From: Utricularia gibba
Taxonomy: Eukaryota; Streptophyta; Magnoliopsida; Lamiales; Lentibulariaceae
Length of the DNA stretch: 64,000 nucleotides
Assembly (NCBI GenBank): GCA_002189035.1
Contig: CM007991.1
Span: 4,030,001 to 4,094,000, forward strand
Direction: 5' to 3'
The notes under the pieces are model-generated. The model made no database searches, was not told the origin of the DNA, and worked only from the letters and a program-made list of their open reading frames with translations. Below are positions 25,470 through 35,253 of the stretch, piece by piece; the first letter of the stretch is position 1, and every line of letters begins with the position of its first letter. The position numbers and the translations under genes were made by a program.

Positions 25470-26936
25470 AATACCTTCATATATACCATATATGTATACC
25501 CAAGTAAAGATATGAGTATTTTTATATTCACATATTTGAATTTAACTAAACTTAAACAATTTAAATCCACTAATACCTTAAACACATCGACCAATCAAAC
25601 ACATCAACCAAACAATCCATTATGATTGAGGAGGGAGGTGTAAAGAGGGAGCACCAAATAAATTACACCATTTGGTTCCAATTATTACTGGTGTAAAGAG
25701 GAGAGATGTAATAACCCACTCGGCTGGTCCCGTCCCGTAAACCAAAAGCTGTTAGAAATGTCTGTGCCGGCAGTACAGTTAATACGGTTGACTGTTTCCC
25801 CACATAAAACACCAATACCAGGCGTCTTTTCAAACAGCCAAAAACGCATGCATTGTGCACACATTTATTGTTTTGGGGGACTCCTGAACCGGGAGGGGGC
25901 TCGGCCCATCGAGCCGAACCGAACCGAACCGCACCACCTGGTTACCTGTCTGCCCTCTTTACTGCATGCACTAGGGCGTCATCATTTTGTCGTGGCTAGC
26001 AGCTGTCTCTCAGGGGGGTCTCCGCTTGCCCGCTTTTGGCCCGGCCGACTCAGCTCGCCATTCCGATCGATCGGAATGGAATATTTTGGGAGGGCGGTGT
26101 GGTTGCGACTTGCGCCTACCTTATTTATGTGATATAATTGGGGAATTATTGGGCTAAATGTAATGGTGCATAATTGAGACATGGGCACGCATTAAACCAA
26201 CACAGAGTTAAGGTATGGCCTTCCATCTCCAATTACCAAAATGCCTATCACTCTTGACCTACGCACCGCACCCCTTTGGAAAATAAAGGGGTAACGTCGA
26301 TTATAATAGAATTGAAATTTCTGATAAAATTAAAATTTGTATATTTTCGGAAGTGTGTTTTTTTTTGGAAATTATTATTATTAGATTTATTTTTTTTTAC
26401 ATATTTAATTATATTTATTAACAGTTGTATTTTATAAATATATAAATAAAATATGGTTTTTATAAATTATTTATATTATACAAACATTATATAGATTTAT
26501 AAATTATATTTTATATTATTAGTATTTTTTAAAAAAATAAAAAACACAATATATATTATTGTAAATTTAATTCTTAAAATCAGTTTTCGAAAATCATTTT
26601 TCGTTGAAGAAAATTTGATATATATTTAAAAGGTACAAGGTATTTTGGAAATGAGAATTAATTCTATAAGGAATCAATTAGTTTTTGAGACATTGCAAAA
26701 GCTTATTTTACTTCTTCAAGAGATAGAAGTGAAGCAAAGAAAAAGCACATAAATATTATTTTTTGGGAAGGGGAAATTATTTCTATTGTGTTGGGCCGCG
26801 TTTTGGAGGAAAATGGGACGAGTGTTGGATCTCTTGCTCATCGTGCAGGCCCATTTTTTCTGTGTTATCTTTCCTTGATTTTTTGTTTTGGATTGAGAAG
26901 TGGTTGGGAATTTTTCGCAGAAGGATTGCGCTTGGG

Positions 26937-28221
26937 ATGGCAGTTTGTGCATCAAGCATCTGTTTTTCAAGGTGTTACTCGATCCCCAGCAGGGTAAGAT
27001 CAAGCAATGGAGGTCGCGCTACCATGGATACGAGTAGGAGGGATTCGGGAGGTCGCAGAAGTCGATATTGCCCTGTTTGTGATAGACGGCATTTCCTTGG
27101 CTCTGTTGTTGGAAATAGGCTGTTGCCCCTTCTTCATTCTTCTGCTTCTGATGAGGGCGGCTTCGGGGACCCCGTTGTAAGATCCTAATTTCTGCTCCTG
27201 GTGCCCTGATTAATTTGTATGATGATTGATGCTGCAAACTGCTGTTGAATCGATAGGCGGTGATGAATAGAATTCATCCTCGAAAGCCGGATTGGTACAA
27301 TGAATTTTATGCATTGGTGATGAACAAACTGATGGAATCGTATGAAGGAGCGGTGAGTGCTTTTCATGCGTTTTTCTCCACTAGATACATCTCCATGCCT
27401 GAAGCTGCTGTTGGTGACATTGAAAGATTGCAGCATACAAATCACAGCTTTTTGCTAACCTGAAAGGAAGATCAGACAATGTTCTGGAAATTGGAGTTGG
27501 GACTGGTCCAAATTTCAGATACTATGCTGACTCTCCCGGCATCAAGGTTGTTGGAGCCGATCCGAATCCCCAAATGGAGAAGTATGCGCTTGCAGCAGCT
27601 GAAAGGGCGGGACTTCGGCCCTCCGATTTTGGCTTTGTCCAAGCAGTATGCACCCTTTGGCATCATTAGCATGCCCTGAGATTCACCGAAGTAGACACCT
27701 CCCATGAACTGTGTTCTTGGAGCAGGTTGCAGAAGCGTTGCCACTGGCTGATGCTTCCTTCGATGCTGTTATCGGAACTCTTGTCCTCTGCTCAGTCAAA
27801 GATGTCGACAGAGCTCTGGCCGGTATCCCATCACATAAGAATCCCTAACAATCTCTCCTTGCTGCACTCAACCTGATTCTCTCCTGGTGCAGAGGTGAAG
27901 AGAGTTCTGAAACCAGGGGGAGTCTACTTATTCGTGGAGCACGTCGCTGCCGACGGTAACAAAACACTCACTGCATTCCGCTTATTGGCATCCTTCTCAG
28001 ATGAGCGATACCTCCTGCAACTCGCAGAGGGAACAATCCTGAAAACCGTGCAGCAGATTCTGGATCCACTGCAGCAGATTGTAGCGGATGGATGCCATCT
28101 GACCAGGAACACCTCAAGCAATATTGCTGGAGCAGGATTCTCCAGCTACGTTGTCAATGAAGCGCATCTTTCCAACTTCTCAGTGATCAGTCCCCATTTC
28201 TATGGAACAGCTTACAGGTAA
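26937..28221 (+). CDS. SAM-dependent methyltransferase, METTL7-like, probably plastid-targeted
   Basis: Class I Rossmann-fold methyltransferase of 302 residues. Exons: 26937-27176, 27257-27352, 27427-27645, 27726-27822, 27893-27955, 28028-28221 (909 nt). SAM-binding motif I is VLEIGVGTGPNFRYY, followed by KVVGADPNPQM (ribose-binding acid strand), EALPLADASFDAVIGTLVLCSV and EVKRVLKPGGVYLFVEHV, the usual UbiE/METTL order. The first 60 residues or so are Ser/Arg-rich and look like a transit peptide, and HPRKPDWYNEFYALVMNK precedes the fold. Exon 3 begins after GAAAG at 27426. Exon 5 splices at a GTAACA donor to give DEGTILKTVQQILDPLQQ. The stop TAA (28219-28221) sits inside a perfect donor (AG, then GTAAGT), so an alternative downstream end is possible. 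Plant relatives (such as At1g69523, from memory) lack a firmly known substrate. Confidence 0.9.
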
Positions 28222-29669
28222 GTGAAATCTTCCCATCCACATGGGAGAATGATTGACATGTTTTGATTTAGTTTGCAAAATGTCCCATTAAAAATATATG
28301 ATCCCAAAATTCTATAGGGAAGTTTAGTAGATGTTCTAAAGTTGGGTTTGAAGGGATTTTATTTAATAAGAGTATTTAGTAAGAATTTTTAAATTAAACT
28401 GTAATTTATTGTAAATACATTTAAAATTGTCTATCAAATTCATTTTAAAATTTAATTATGTAAAATTTGTTTCATCCATATAAATAATCCTGTCATTGAC
28501 AAAAAACATTAAATCATATAAATAAAATAAGGTACTAGATTACCTCCAATAACTAAAAACAAAAAAATCATTTTTTCCTTATTCATTCGAATGATAGAAT
28601 ATTTTTTAAAACTGAAAAAAAAGTAGGGATATTTTGCAAATACATTTTAAAATGAGAGTTATTATGTTGATTTTATCAAGTTTTCCCATTGTATGTACTT
28701 TTTTTGGGAAGTTTTCCCAAAAAAAGTTTTCATTAATTTATAAAAGTACCCCATATATGTGACCATCTTCGCATTTCCATTGCTTGGAGGATCAAAGAAA
28801 AGTATGAAAAAGATTTGGGGGCAAACGGCAAAATAACTCCTCCCTTTCTTTATTTAACCTTCGAAACCCTAAAATCATGAAACAAGTGTAGCGCGACGCC
28901 AGTCCCCACGTCGCCGTGCTCCCGCCCCTTCAGGTTATTATCAAAATGTGGGAGCTACAAGATATACAATCAATTTGGTTCTCATTCGTTGATGATTGTT
29001 TGGATTTTCTCTAGTTTTTGGTTTTCCAAATTTTCGATCTTGGCGTTGTTCCCGTATATTGCAAGAATGTGAATTTATGGATTGGAGTTTCATTTGGAGC
29101 CTTACGTACTCTTTCACCGTGGTTTCGTTGATTACTGGGGGTTCGGAATTGTTAACTGTGAATTACGTCAAGGGCTCAATGTAGAATGGTGGAGCTTGAA
29201 TGTTGTAAACATGTATTGCTCTGAATTTGCCTCAGGTTCTCTGTCGCATGCCAGTACATTGTAGCCCATATATCAATTCTTTGGCATCATAGTACAGGCT
29301 CGTGTTTCAGGGGCACCCTTTGGGTTCCTGCATCCTCTTGCCTGTCTCCAATTGCCACTACATTTGTATATCCCCACATTCTTCACTATCACTGCAATCT
29401 TGTTCACTCGGATTAAGATTTTGTTGTTCAGATACAAAGTGTCATTTGGCGTGTTGCCTTATCGTAGACATTCCTTTGAGTTGCCTAAAGAGATTGTCAT
29501 TTGCTTATTTTTTTTTTCTCTTCACCTTCTTGTGCATAACTGCTTAGAAAGAGGCTTGTTGCATATTGTCCTTGGCTAAGAACTTTGTTCTTTATTACAT
29601 AAAGTATATGCCAACTAAAGGGAAAGGAATATCAAGGAGAATCTTGGTACCTGGACACTCGTAAGAAAT
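28222..29669. other. Intergenic spacer
   Basis: 28250-28760 is AT-rich. It contains a hairpin at 28698-28726 with 13-bp perfect arms (CTTTTTTTGGGAA) and a 3-base loop. 28880-29600 has mixed composition and a GC-rich patch near 28890-28935 that could be a transcript leader on the plus strand. No coding frame there is convincing. Confidence 0.45.
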
Positions 29670-30549
29670 TTAGATGCTCTCGTGGAAGTTAGCTGATCTT
29701 GATGAAGCTGCTGGATTTGCCATGAGAGCAGCCATCGATCCATCCATGGTTCTACTTCTCTTACTATAGGGATCAGTAGCCTGAGAGAAACCAGCAAATG
29801 GCATCATCTTCTCATTCTTGATTCCCATTGTATGCCATACAGAACTATTTGCTGCTTCAATGGGATCATCAATCTTCATCGGTGGAGCTTTATCCTTAGA
29901 AGCGCAGTGTGATTGAGACAAGAACAACCAATAAAACAAATGGCTTAGAAAATGGACATGGAAACAATGACTTCGGAAGAGCCTGGAATAGTGAACTTTA
30001 CTTCATCTTTTCCTTGATCTTGGGCTAACATCCATAATCTTTTGCAGGTCTTTGCCTTTATGTTGTTACTACCCACAGGTGGAAGACTTTTGCTTTTGGA
30101 TTTTTGCTCATTTCCACCAGTGAGTTCAAATCCATCGTCCTGCGAAACCAAAACTTGAATCAGAAACAGAGCCTCCCTCCTCGCCCTTTGGATCAAAATG
30201 TTCTTTTTTTTTTACAGCTCGCAGGAAACTAACTCAGCCCATGACCGTCAAGAGGGCGAAGGGGTTAATCTTCACAGTATCCCAATTCAGAAAGAAAGAA
30301 ATTCAGAGTGATCTACAACCTTCCCATTTTGTTGAACTGCTCCAGTCTCTGAAACATCTGCATCGCCGATCCCGCGAATAGCTTGATTGAAGAATCATTC
30401 AACGCCTTGGGCATTATTGATCAGATTGCTCGGATCACCGTGCGGCTCCGCTCCCCCCACATCGGTTCTTTATTCAGAGGGTCGGTGGGGTCCACAACGC
30501 CGGCGCAATCTTTAAGTTCGTGGATGTCCTCCGCCGAGTCCAGATCCGC
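29670..30549 (-). pseudogene. Unrecognised protein gene, 3' part clear, 5' part damaged
   Basis: Three minus-strand exons fit in phase: 30320-30549, 30002-30139 and 29670-29894, together about 198 codons ending in a TAA at 29670. Blocks include ADLDSAEDIHELKDCAGVVD, DPSNLINNAQGVE, GIGDADVSETGAVQQNGK, DDGFELTGGNEQKSKSKSLPP, KTCKRLWMLAQDQGKDE and IDDPIEAANSSVWHTMGI. The first exon carries two lesions. A missing base in the C6 run at 30453-30458 separates LNKEPMWG from AEPHGDPSN, and an in-frame TGA at 30395-30397 falls between GVE and FFNQ. No start codon was found: upstream is a TAG that could be either a stop or the acceptor of a further exon. The composition is hydrophilic with no recognised domain. 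It is either a pseudogene or a real gene with sequence errors. Confidence 0.5.
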
Positions 30550-30914
30550 CTACCCCCGATCACTGACACGTGCCGGGAATGGGACCATCACCATGCTTTT
30601 ACACGACGGATAGACGTCATCATCCACGGCCATTGTTGGTTCCCATTTCTTGATCCCACGGCTCCCCTTGATCGGTCTCCCCTCACCACAGACAAGCTTG
30701 TCGTGTCCTAAAAATCTCGTGTCTTAGGCTTCACATTTGAGGAAATTTGCTTTCGTGGTTTGTAAGCGAGTCAAGCGTGTGGTTGGTGTGTTGCTTTTGC
30801 TTGCTTTGTGTGGAGCAGTAGTTAACTTGGTCGGAATTCTAAAGAAAGATGGATTGGATGGTTGGTCGGAATTCTAATCTTGAAGCACAGTAATTGATTT
30901 GGATAACCGGAGCT

Positions 30915-31873
30915 TCAGATGGATGCCGCCGTTGGAAGTAGAGCTGAAGTCTGGGAGTGGAAGCCTTGAAACAGGACTCGTGGGCCGCAGCCGCGTCCGC
31001 GGGGAAGACAGGACACGCGATGAACTTGGAGGCGGACGTGTCCACGCACAGGTAAACCTGGTAGAGCTGATAGTTCCCCTGTGTGTCCACATTGCATTCT
31101 ACGTACGGCAAGTACCCCAGTCCTTGCTGAATGGCCTTCCTTATCTGGTTCACCCCGTAAAACTCCCCTGGAATAATTCCTATCATGCCAAAGAGACACC
31201 CAAATCTGAGTTGGAATGAGTACTCAGAAAATGCGCTAAGGTTTCCTGTCTGCACCTGCGGTTTTGAGTGTTGTGAGAAGATTCGCTTTGTCTCTGAGGT
31301 CGAGGGCGGCCTGGAAGTAAGCGTGCTGATTCAGGGAGGAGCAGGTGCCGTGCTTCTGCCACTCGTGTCCCCAGAAACTCATCCCGTCGGCAGACGGACA
31401 CGCCAGTGTCGGCCATTCCGTTCGTAGCCTTGGCAACAGATCTGATATCTGGAGTCCAACACCACCAGGAATACTTGCAATTAGCTGCATTGCGACATCA
31501 AAAAGAGAAATTCCACTGACCGACCTGTTTCGGGTCTATCCTATCGCCCTGCCGGCAATTGTCCGGGTACTCGCCGGAGTTGTAGTCGGGCCAAAGGCCG
31601 TGGATAGTGAAATCTTTAGCTGGGGTTCCTGCCGTCGGCAAGCAGCAACTTTGCGTTGTCTCGCAAAGGGCCGGCGGCCACTGCACAAGAAAAGAAAACG
31701 AGCCACCGTCCCACCGGTAAACTCAAGAGTCGGAGATTTTCTAGACATTGAACCAATGACTTGCAGGTTACCTGCTGCACCAAGTAGAAGAAATCAAAGC
31801 TCGTAGAAGAGCAGATTGTGGATGACGACAGCAGCACAAAAAGCAAAGACGCGAGTCCCTCCCTTCTCTTCAT
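30915..31873 (-). pseudogene. RNase T2, S-like ribonuclease (copy 1), C-terminal frameshift
   Basis: Secreted or vacuolar T2 endoribonuclease that cleaves single-stranded RNA through a 2',3'-cyclic phosphate. Exons on the minus strand: 31772-31873, 31525-31680, 31256-31448, 30915-31179. A signal peptide covers about residues 1-25. The active-site blocks are both intact: FTIHGLWPDY (His61) and FWGHEWQKHGTC (His114, Glu115, His119). The ATG at 31873 is the first real one. As written, the frame runs on to 30839 with a non-family tail. Adding one base at the G4 run 31001-31004 restores FPRGRGCG, the usual CPVFPRG end with its disulfide cysteine, and stops at 30915-30917 for 238 residues. Likely role: phosphate recycling, senescence or defence, by family. 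It is tandem with copy 2. Confidence 0.88.
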
Positions 31874-31928
31874 CACTGCGTTTCTATCCAAATTCCAACC
31901 CTACGCTGCAACACCACACAAGTTTCCG

Positions 31929-31937
31929 TATTTATAG
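31929..31937 (-). promoter_or_regulatory. TATA box of RNase T2 copy 1
   Basis: The minus strand reads CTATAAATAC about 60 bp upstream of the ATG at 31873, the normal place for a plant TATA box with a short leader. Confidence 0.6.
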
Positions 31938-31989
31938 GGACTTAGCCTATGATTAGTTTCAGTGAAGTAAATAGAATATTATTAGAATA

Positions 31990-32520
31990 AACACTTATAT
32001 TTGATTAATTTTAAATTGAAAAAAATTGGAATAATATATTTGACCATTCAATTATTTTTAATTATTATTTTGCAAACAAATAAATAAATTATTCTGTAAA
32101 TATGTAAGGATTGGATTGAGTTATTCATTTTGTAGACCTCTTATATTGGGCATGTTATATTTCAATAATTTACTGAATTAATTCTGTTTAATTTTTAAAA
32201 ATTCTAATTTTAATCATTTTATAATAAAATAAAAAATTTTGATCATATGATTAACTTCCTAAATTATTAAATTTCTCAAATTTCTATTTTAATGATTAAA
32301 TAATAAATTAATTATAAAAATTATATTATTAATTTTTTATCTTCTAAAAATATATTTATATTATAATATTATTAAAAATTATAATATATAGTTTATGTTA
32401 TTAAATTTTATATCATCACATAAAACAGTTTTATAATAATAAATTAATTTTATTAATATAATTTTAAAAATAATTCTATTTTACATAATTTTAAACATAA
32501 ATAGTAGTTTCACTTTGTAT
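31990..32520. repeat. AT-rich dispersed repeat (copy A)
   Basis: Very AT-rich spacer between the two RNase genes. The part from about 32180 to 32500 is recognisably similar, block by block in the same order, to 59085-59420: ATTTCTC, a run near TTTTTTATCT, TCTAAAAATATATTTATATT, and CTACATAATT-like ends. This suggests two old copies of one non-coding mobile element. The ends and target duplications could not be fixed by eye. Confidence 0.5.
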
Positions 32521-32692
32521 TTTATTGTGTTTGTTTATTTTGCATTGCATTTATTGAAAAAAATAACAATACAAAATACAAAGTGAAAGCACAAGCTTAT
32601 TGTGGCAAGGCTTGATGTGATTGGACCGAGGTGGCCGGAACCTTTCCTTATTGGCTATGGCGATCCGTGAAGTATGGTGACGACGACGTCGT

Positions 32693-33771
32693 TTAAAAGG
32701 AGGGGAACGATATGCTTGAAGGGCAAGGTCCCTCGGTTGGGAAAATGGGGCAGTCGATGAACTGGGTACCGGAATGGTCGACGCAGAGGTAAACCTCGAA
32801 CAATTGCTCGTCGCCGTAGGAATCCTTGTTGCATTGGATATACGGGAGATGCCCAACTGCACTCTGTATCGCGCTTGTCACGCTGCTCAGACTGTAGGAA
32901 TTGCCATTGGGTTGGATTCCTGAATCAAAAGGTAATGGTCGTTGGTAATGTGTAATCGCGGGGTTTAGAGTTGGAAGACTGTCTCACCTGCTTGCGCGAG
33001 AGCTTGGAGGAGGTTGCTTTGGCTTTTCAGTGTCAGGGCTGCGTTGAAGTAGGCGTGCTCATTCAACACCGACTCCGAGCATGTCCCGTGCTTGTCCCAT
33101 TCGTGCGTCCAAAAGGATGTGTCGTCGCTGCTGGGGCAGGAAAGGGAAGGCCATGCGCTTTGCAGTTGGGTTAACAGGTCTGAAATCTGCGTATTCTCTC
33201 AAGGTGTTAGATTATTCGCTTCAATGGCGGGTAGTGGTTCATTGAAATTGTGGTTACCAGAGATGGATCAAAAGGGTTGCTGGGATCGCAGTTTGAGGGG
33301 TATGTGCCATCATTGTTATTTGGCCAGAGGCCGTGAATTCCGAAATCCGATGGTGGCTGCCCTGTTGTGGGGTAGCAGCATCCTTGGCTAGTGTCACAGT
33401 ATGATCCAGGCCACTGTAGTCATCATCAAACTCAACGTGACTTTCTGTAAACTGAACCATTGGCCCTTTTTTTTGTTTTGTTTTGACAGCCATATTACGA
33501 GCAGCAATTGCTTATTATACCAGAGAAAAAACATGTCGACACCGAGCAAAAGAACTATTACGAAGGCTGATGGTTTTTCTTTGTAAAATGCTAGCTCAAT
33601 TCCATGTGTATTTACTTCATGTGCCAATGAATGACTGTGAGACTGCTTATTATGAAAAGAACTCATACATACCTGTTGAACGAAGTAGAAGAAATCATAA
33701 CCCTGTGCAGCGGAGAGAAGAGCAAGAGACTGCAAGAGAAGCAGTCGTAGGAGCAGGGAAGAAGATGACAT
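32693..33771 (-). CDS. RNase T2, S-like ribonuclease (copy 2), intact
   Basis: Complete secreted T2 ribonuclease of 226 residues. Exons on the minus strand: 33673-33771, 33258-33413, 32988-33186, 32693-32919 (681 nt), with the same three intron positions as copy 1. A signal peptide covers residues 1-23 (LLLRLLLLQSLALLSAAQG). The active-site blocks are FGIHGLWPNNN (His60) and FWTHEWDKHGTC (His113, Glu114, His118). Paired cysteines are at CDTSQGCC and NCD. The C terminus is CPIFPTEGPCPSSISFPSF, so the closing cysteine is kept. Copy 1 differs at many positions, so the duplication is not recent. Lack of extra basic residues fits S-like rather than self-incompatibility RNases; this is an inference. 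Confidence 0.93.
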
Positions 33772-33815
33772 GTTTATTCTTCTTCTGATTCTTCACTGTT
33801 ACAACAAAGCTTGCT

Positions 33816-33825
33816 CATTTTATAG
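33816..33825 (-). promoter_or_regulatory. TATA box of RNase T2 copy 2
   Basis: The minus strand reads CCTATAAAATG about 45-55 bp before the ATG at 33771, implying a very short leader similar to copy 1. Confidence 0.6.
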
Positions 33826-33829
33826 GCGG

Positions 33830-35253
33830 GAGCCATCCAAAACTCAACAATGGCATTCCCTTCTGATCATTAAGAGGAGGTGGAAGCAGGTGGACTTTGC
33901 CAGGCATATTCCCAGAGCTTGAATGCATGCGGTACGGTCAAAGCTTGATGGTCGCGCAGTATACATTATAGACAGAAAGTTCTTCCCGAGACTAGGGTGA
34001 AAATCAAATGCTAAAATTCCAAGTTTCTTTGGACAGTTAAGGAGTTGCATTCTGTACCAGTTAGACTCGGTGTTGCATTTAAAATAAGGATTTTTTTTTT
34101 TCATTCTAAAAATAGATTATTGCCCCAGGCCCATTTTCGTAATAAATGCATCTGTAGGCAGGGATAATGGTGTTAGTGAATGTTTCAAAATATGTGATCC
34201 AGACCTATGTTTTCAAATTGGTATTACAAACCGAACCGGGACTGATTCGGTTCAAATTTTGGTTTTGATAATTTAAATCCAGTTTAGATTTGATCGATTT
34301 AAAAAAGATGATAATTTTAAATAAAAGTAAACTATAATAATGATAACTTGCTAAAAACCGGACAGGTTTGAAAACCCAGATGTAGACTCAAATTTTATGA
34401 TTTTTTTATAAAAATTAAAAAAAAATCTGCTTTTAAAATAGTACTTTTAGTTTTCTTGTATTAATTATTAAGGTAGAAGAAAAATGGTTAGAGAATGAAT
34501 TCTAAAACGTGAATTGAAGGTACCCGTGACTAAAACCGAGCCCGAGCGAAGCCGCGTTCAGACTTGGTAAAGGTATGAACTTTCGTAGAGGGGTTCTTGG
34601 CTGCGCTACAAGTTCGCCGAATTCGTCGCCTTTGTTGATTTTCGGCCGTTTTTTCTTCCTCTTTCCGTAGGTGGGTTTCGTTGGTTTGGTCTCTCTCTCT
34701 TTTCCTTTTCCCCCTTTTTTTCGTGCAGCCATGTTTCTTTTAATTAGGGTTTGTTTTGTTCTGATCTGCCATAGATTGGGTATTAGTTGCTTGCTTGATT
34801 CTTGAATTGCAGAAAATTTCTGATCTCGCTGCAAATGGCAGCGTGATCAGCGGTTTCCTACCTCTTTTGTTTTTATTGTTATTGAGGGATTAGAAATTTA
34901 GTTTTCAGCTCATTTTGTTTATGGGCTTTATTGGTTGGGTGGACACTTTTGGATTGCGTTGGTGGATCCTGTTTTGTTGACCCTCGTAAGGTGGGTTCTT
35001 TTATTTATTTTTGTTAAAGATTCCTTCGTTGCTTGTTCGACTCGTCTGGAGTAGAAAAGGGAAATTTGCATTTCCTGAAACTTTTTTTTGAAGTCATTTC
35101 CCTGTTATTTATCTTTAATTATTGTGAAGTGGCTTAAGTTTGTTTTGTCTTGAGATAGCTCCTTTTCATATGTTGTGTTCAGGGATTTGTCTCTTGTTAT
35201 TACTGTTGATTGTGGTGGAGGCCGTTTGAAGAGCTTTGCAGTGTGTGGCGAAT
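33830..35253. other. Intergenic spacer and RING-CH leader
   Basis: 33830-34500 is spacer without a recognisable gene. 34500-35253 has the pyrimidine-rich look of a plant 5' UTR with a long leader intron before the ATG at 35254. A lysine-rich minus-strand frame at 34502-34834 is judged to be a shadow of this pyrimidine bias. Confidence 0.5.

Larger units (their letters stand above)
22573..26936. other. Long intergenic region with no recognised gene
   Basis: 22573-24800 is moderately GC-rich. It holds the MYB upstream region, an RY-type cluster (CATGCA repeats near 22930-22950), and scattered short frames on both strands that overlap without motifs. 25040-25600 and 26290-26700 are very AT-rich; the first contains a perfect 30-bp palindrome. 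A GGGA-type microsatellite lies at 24414-24443. 26700-26936 is the probable promoter and leader of the methyltransferase gene. Confidence 0.55.

Noticed and set aside
25663-26188. Plus-strand 124-codon frame and antisense partner
   Set aside because: No homology recognised, Pro/Arg-rich and flanked by AT-rich spacer; likely chance.
30839-30914. RNase T2 copy 1 extended C terminus in the written frame
   Set aside because: The tail does not resemble any T2 C terminus; a one-base shift restores the family end, so the tail is treated as out of frame.
34502-34834. Lysine-rich minus-strand frame, 110 codons
   Set aside because: It is the antisense of a pyrimidine-rich plant leader; the Lys/Arg bias follows from that composition.
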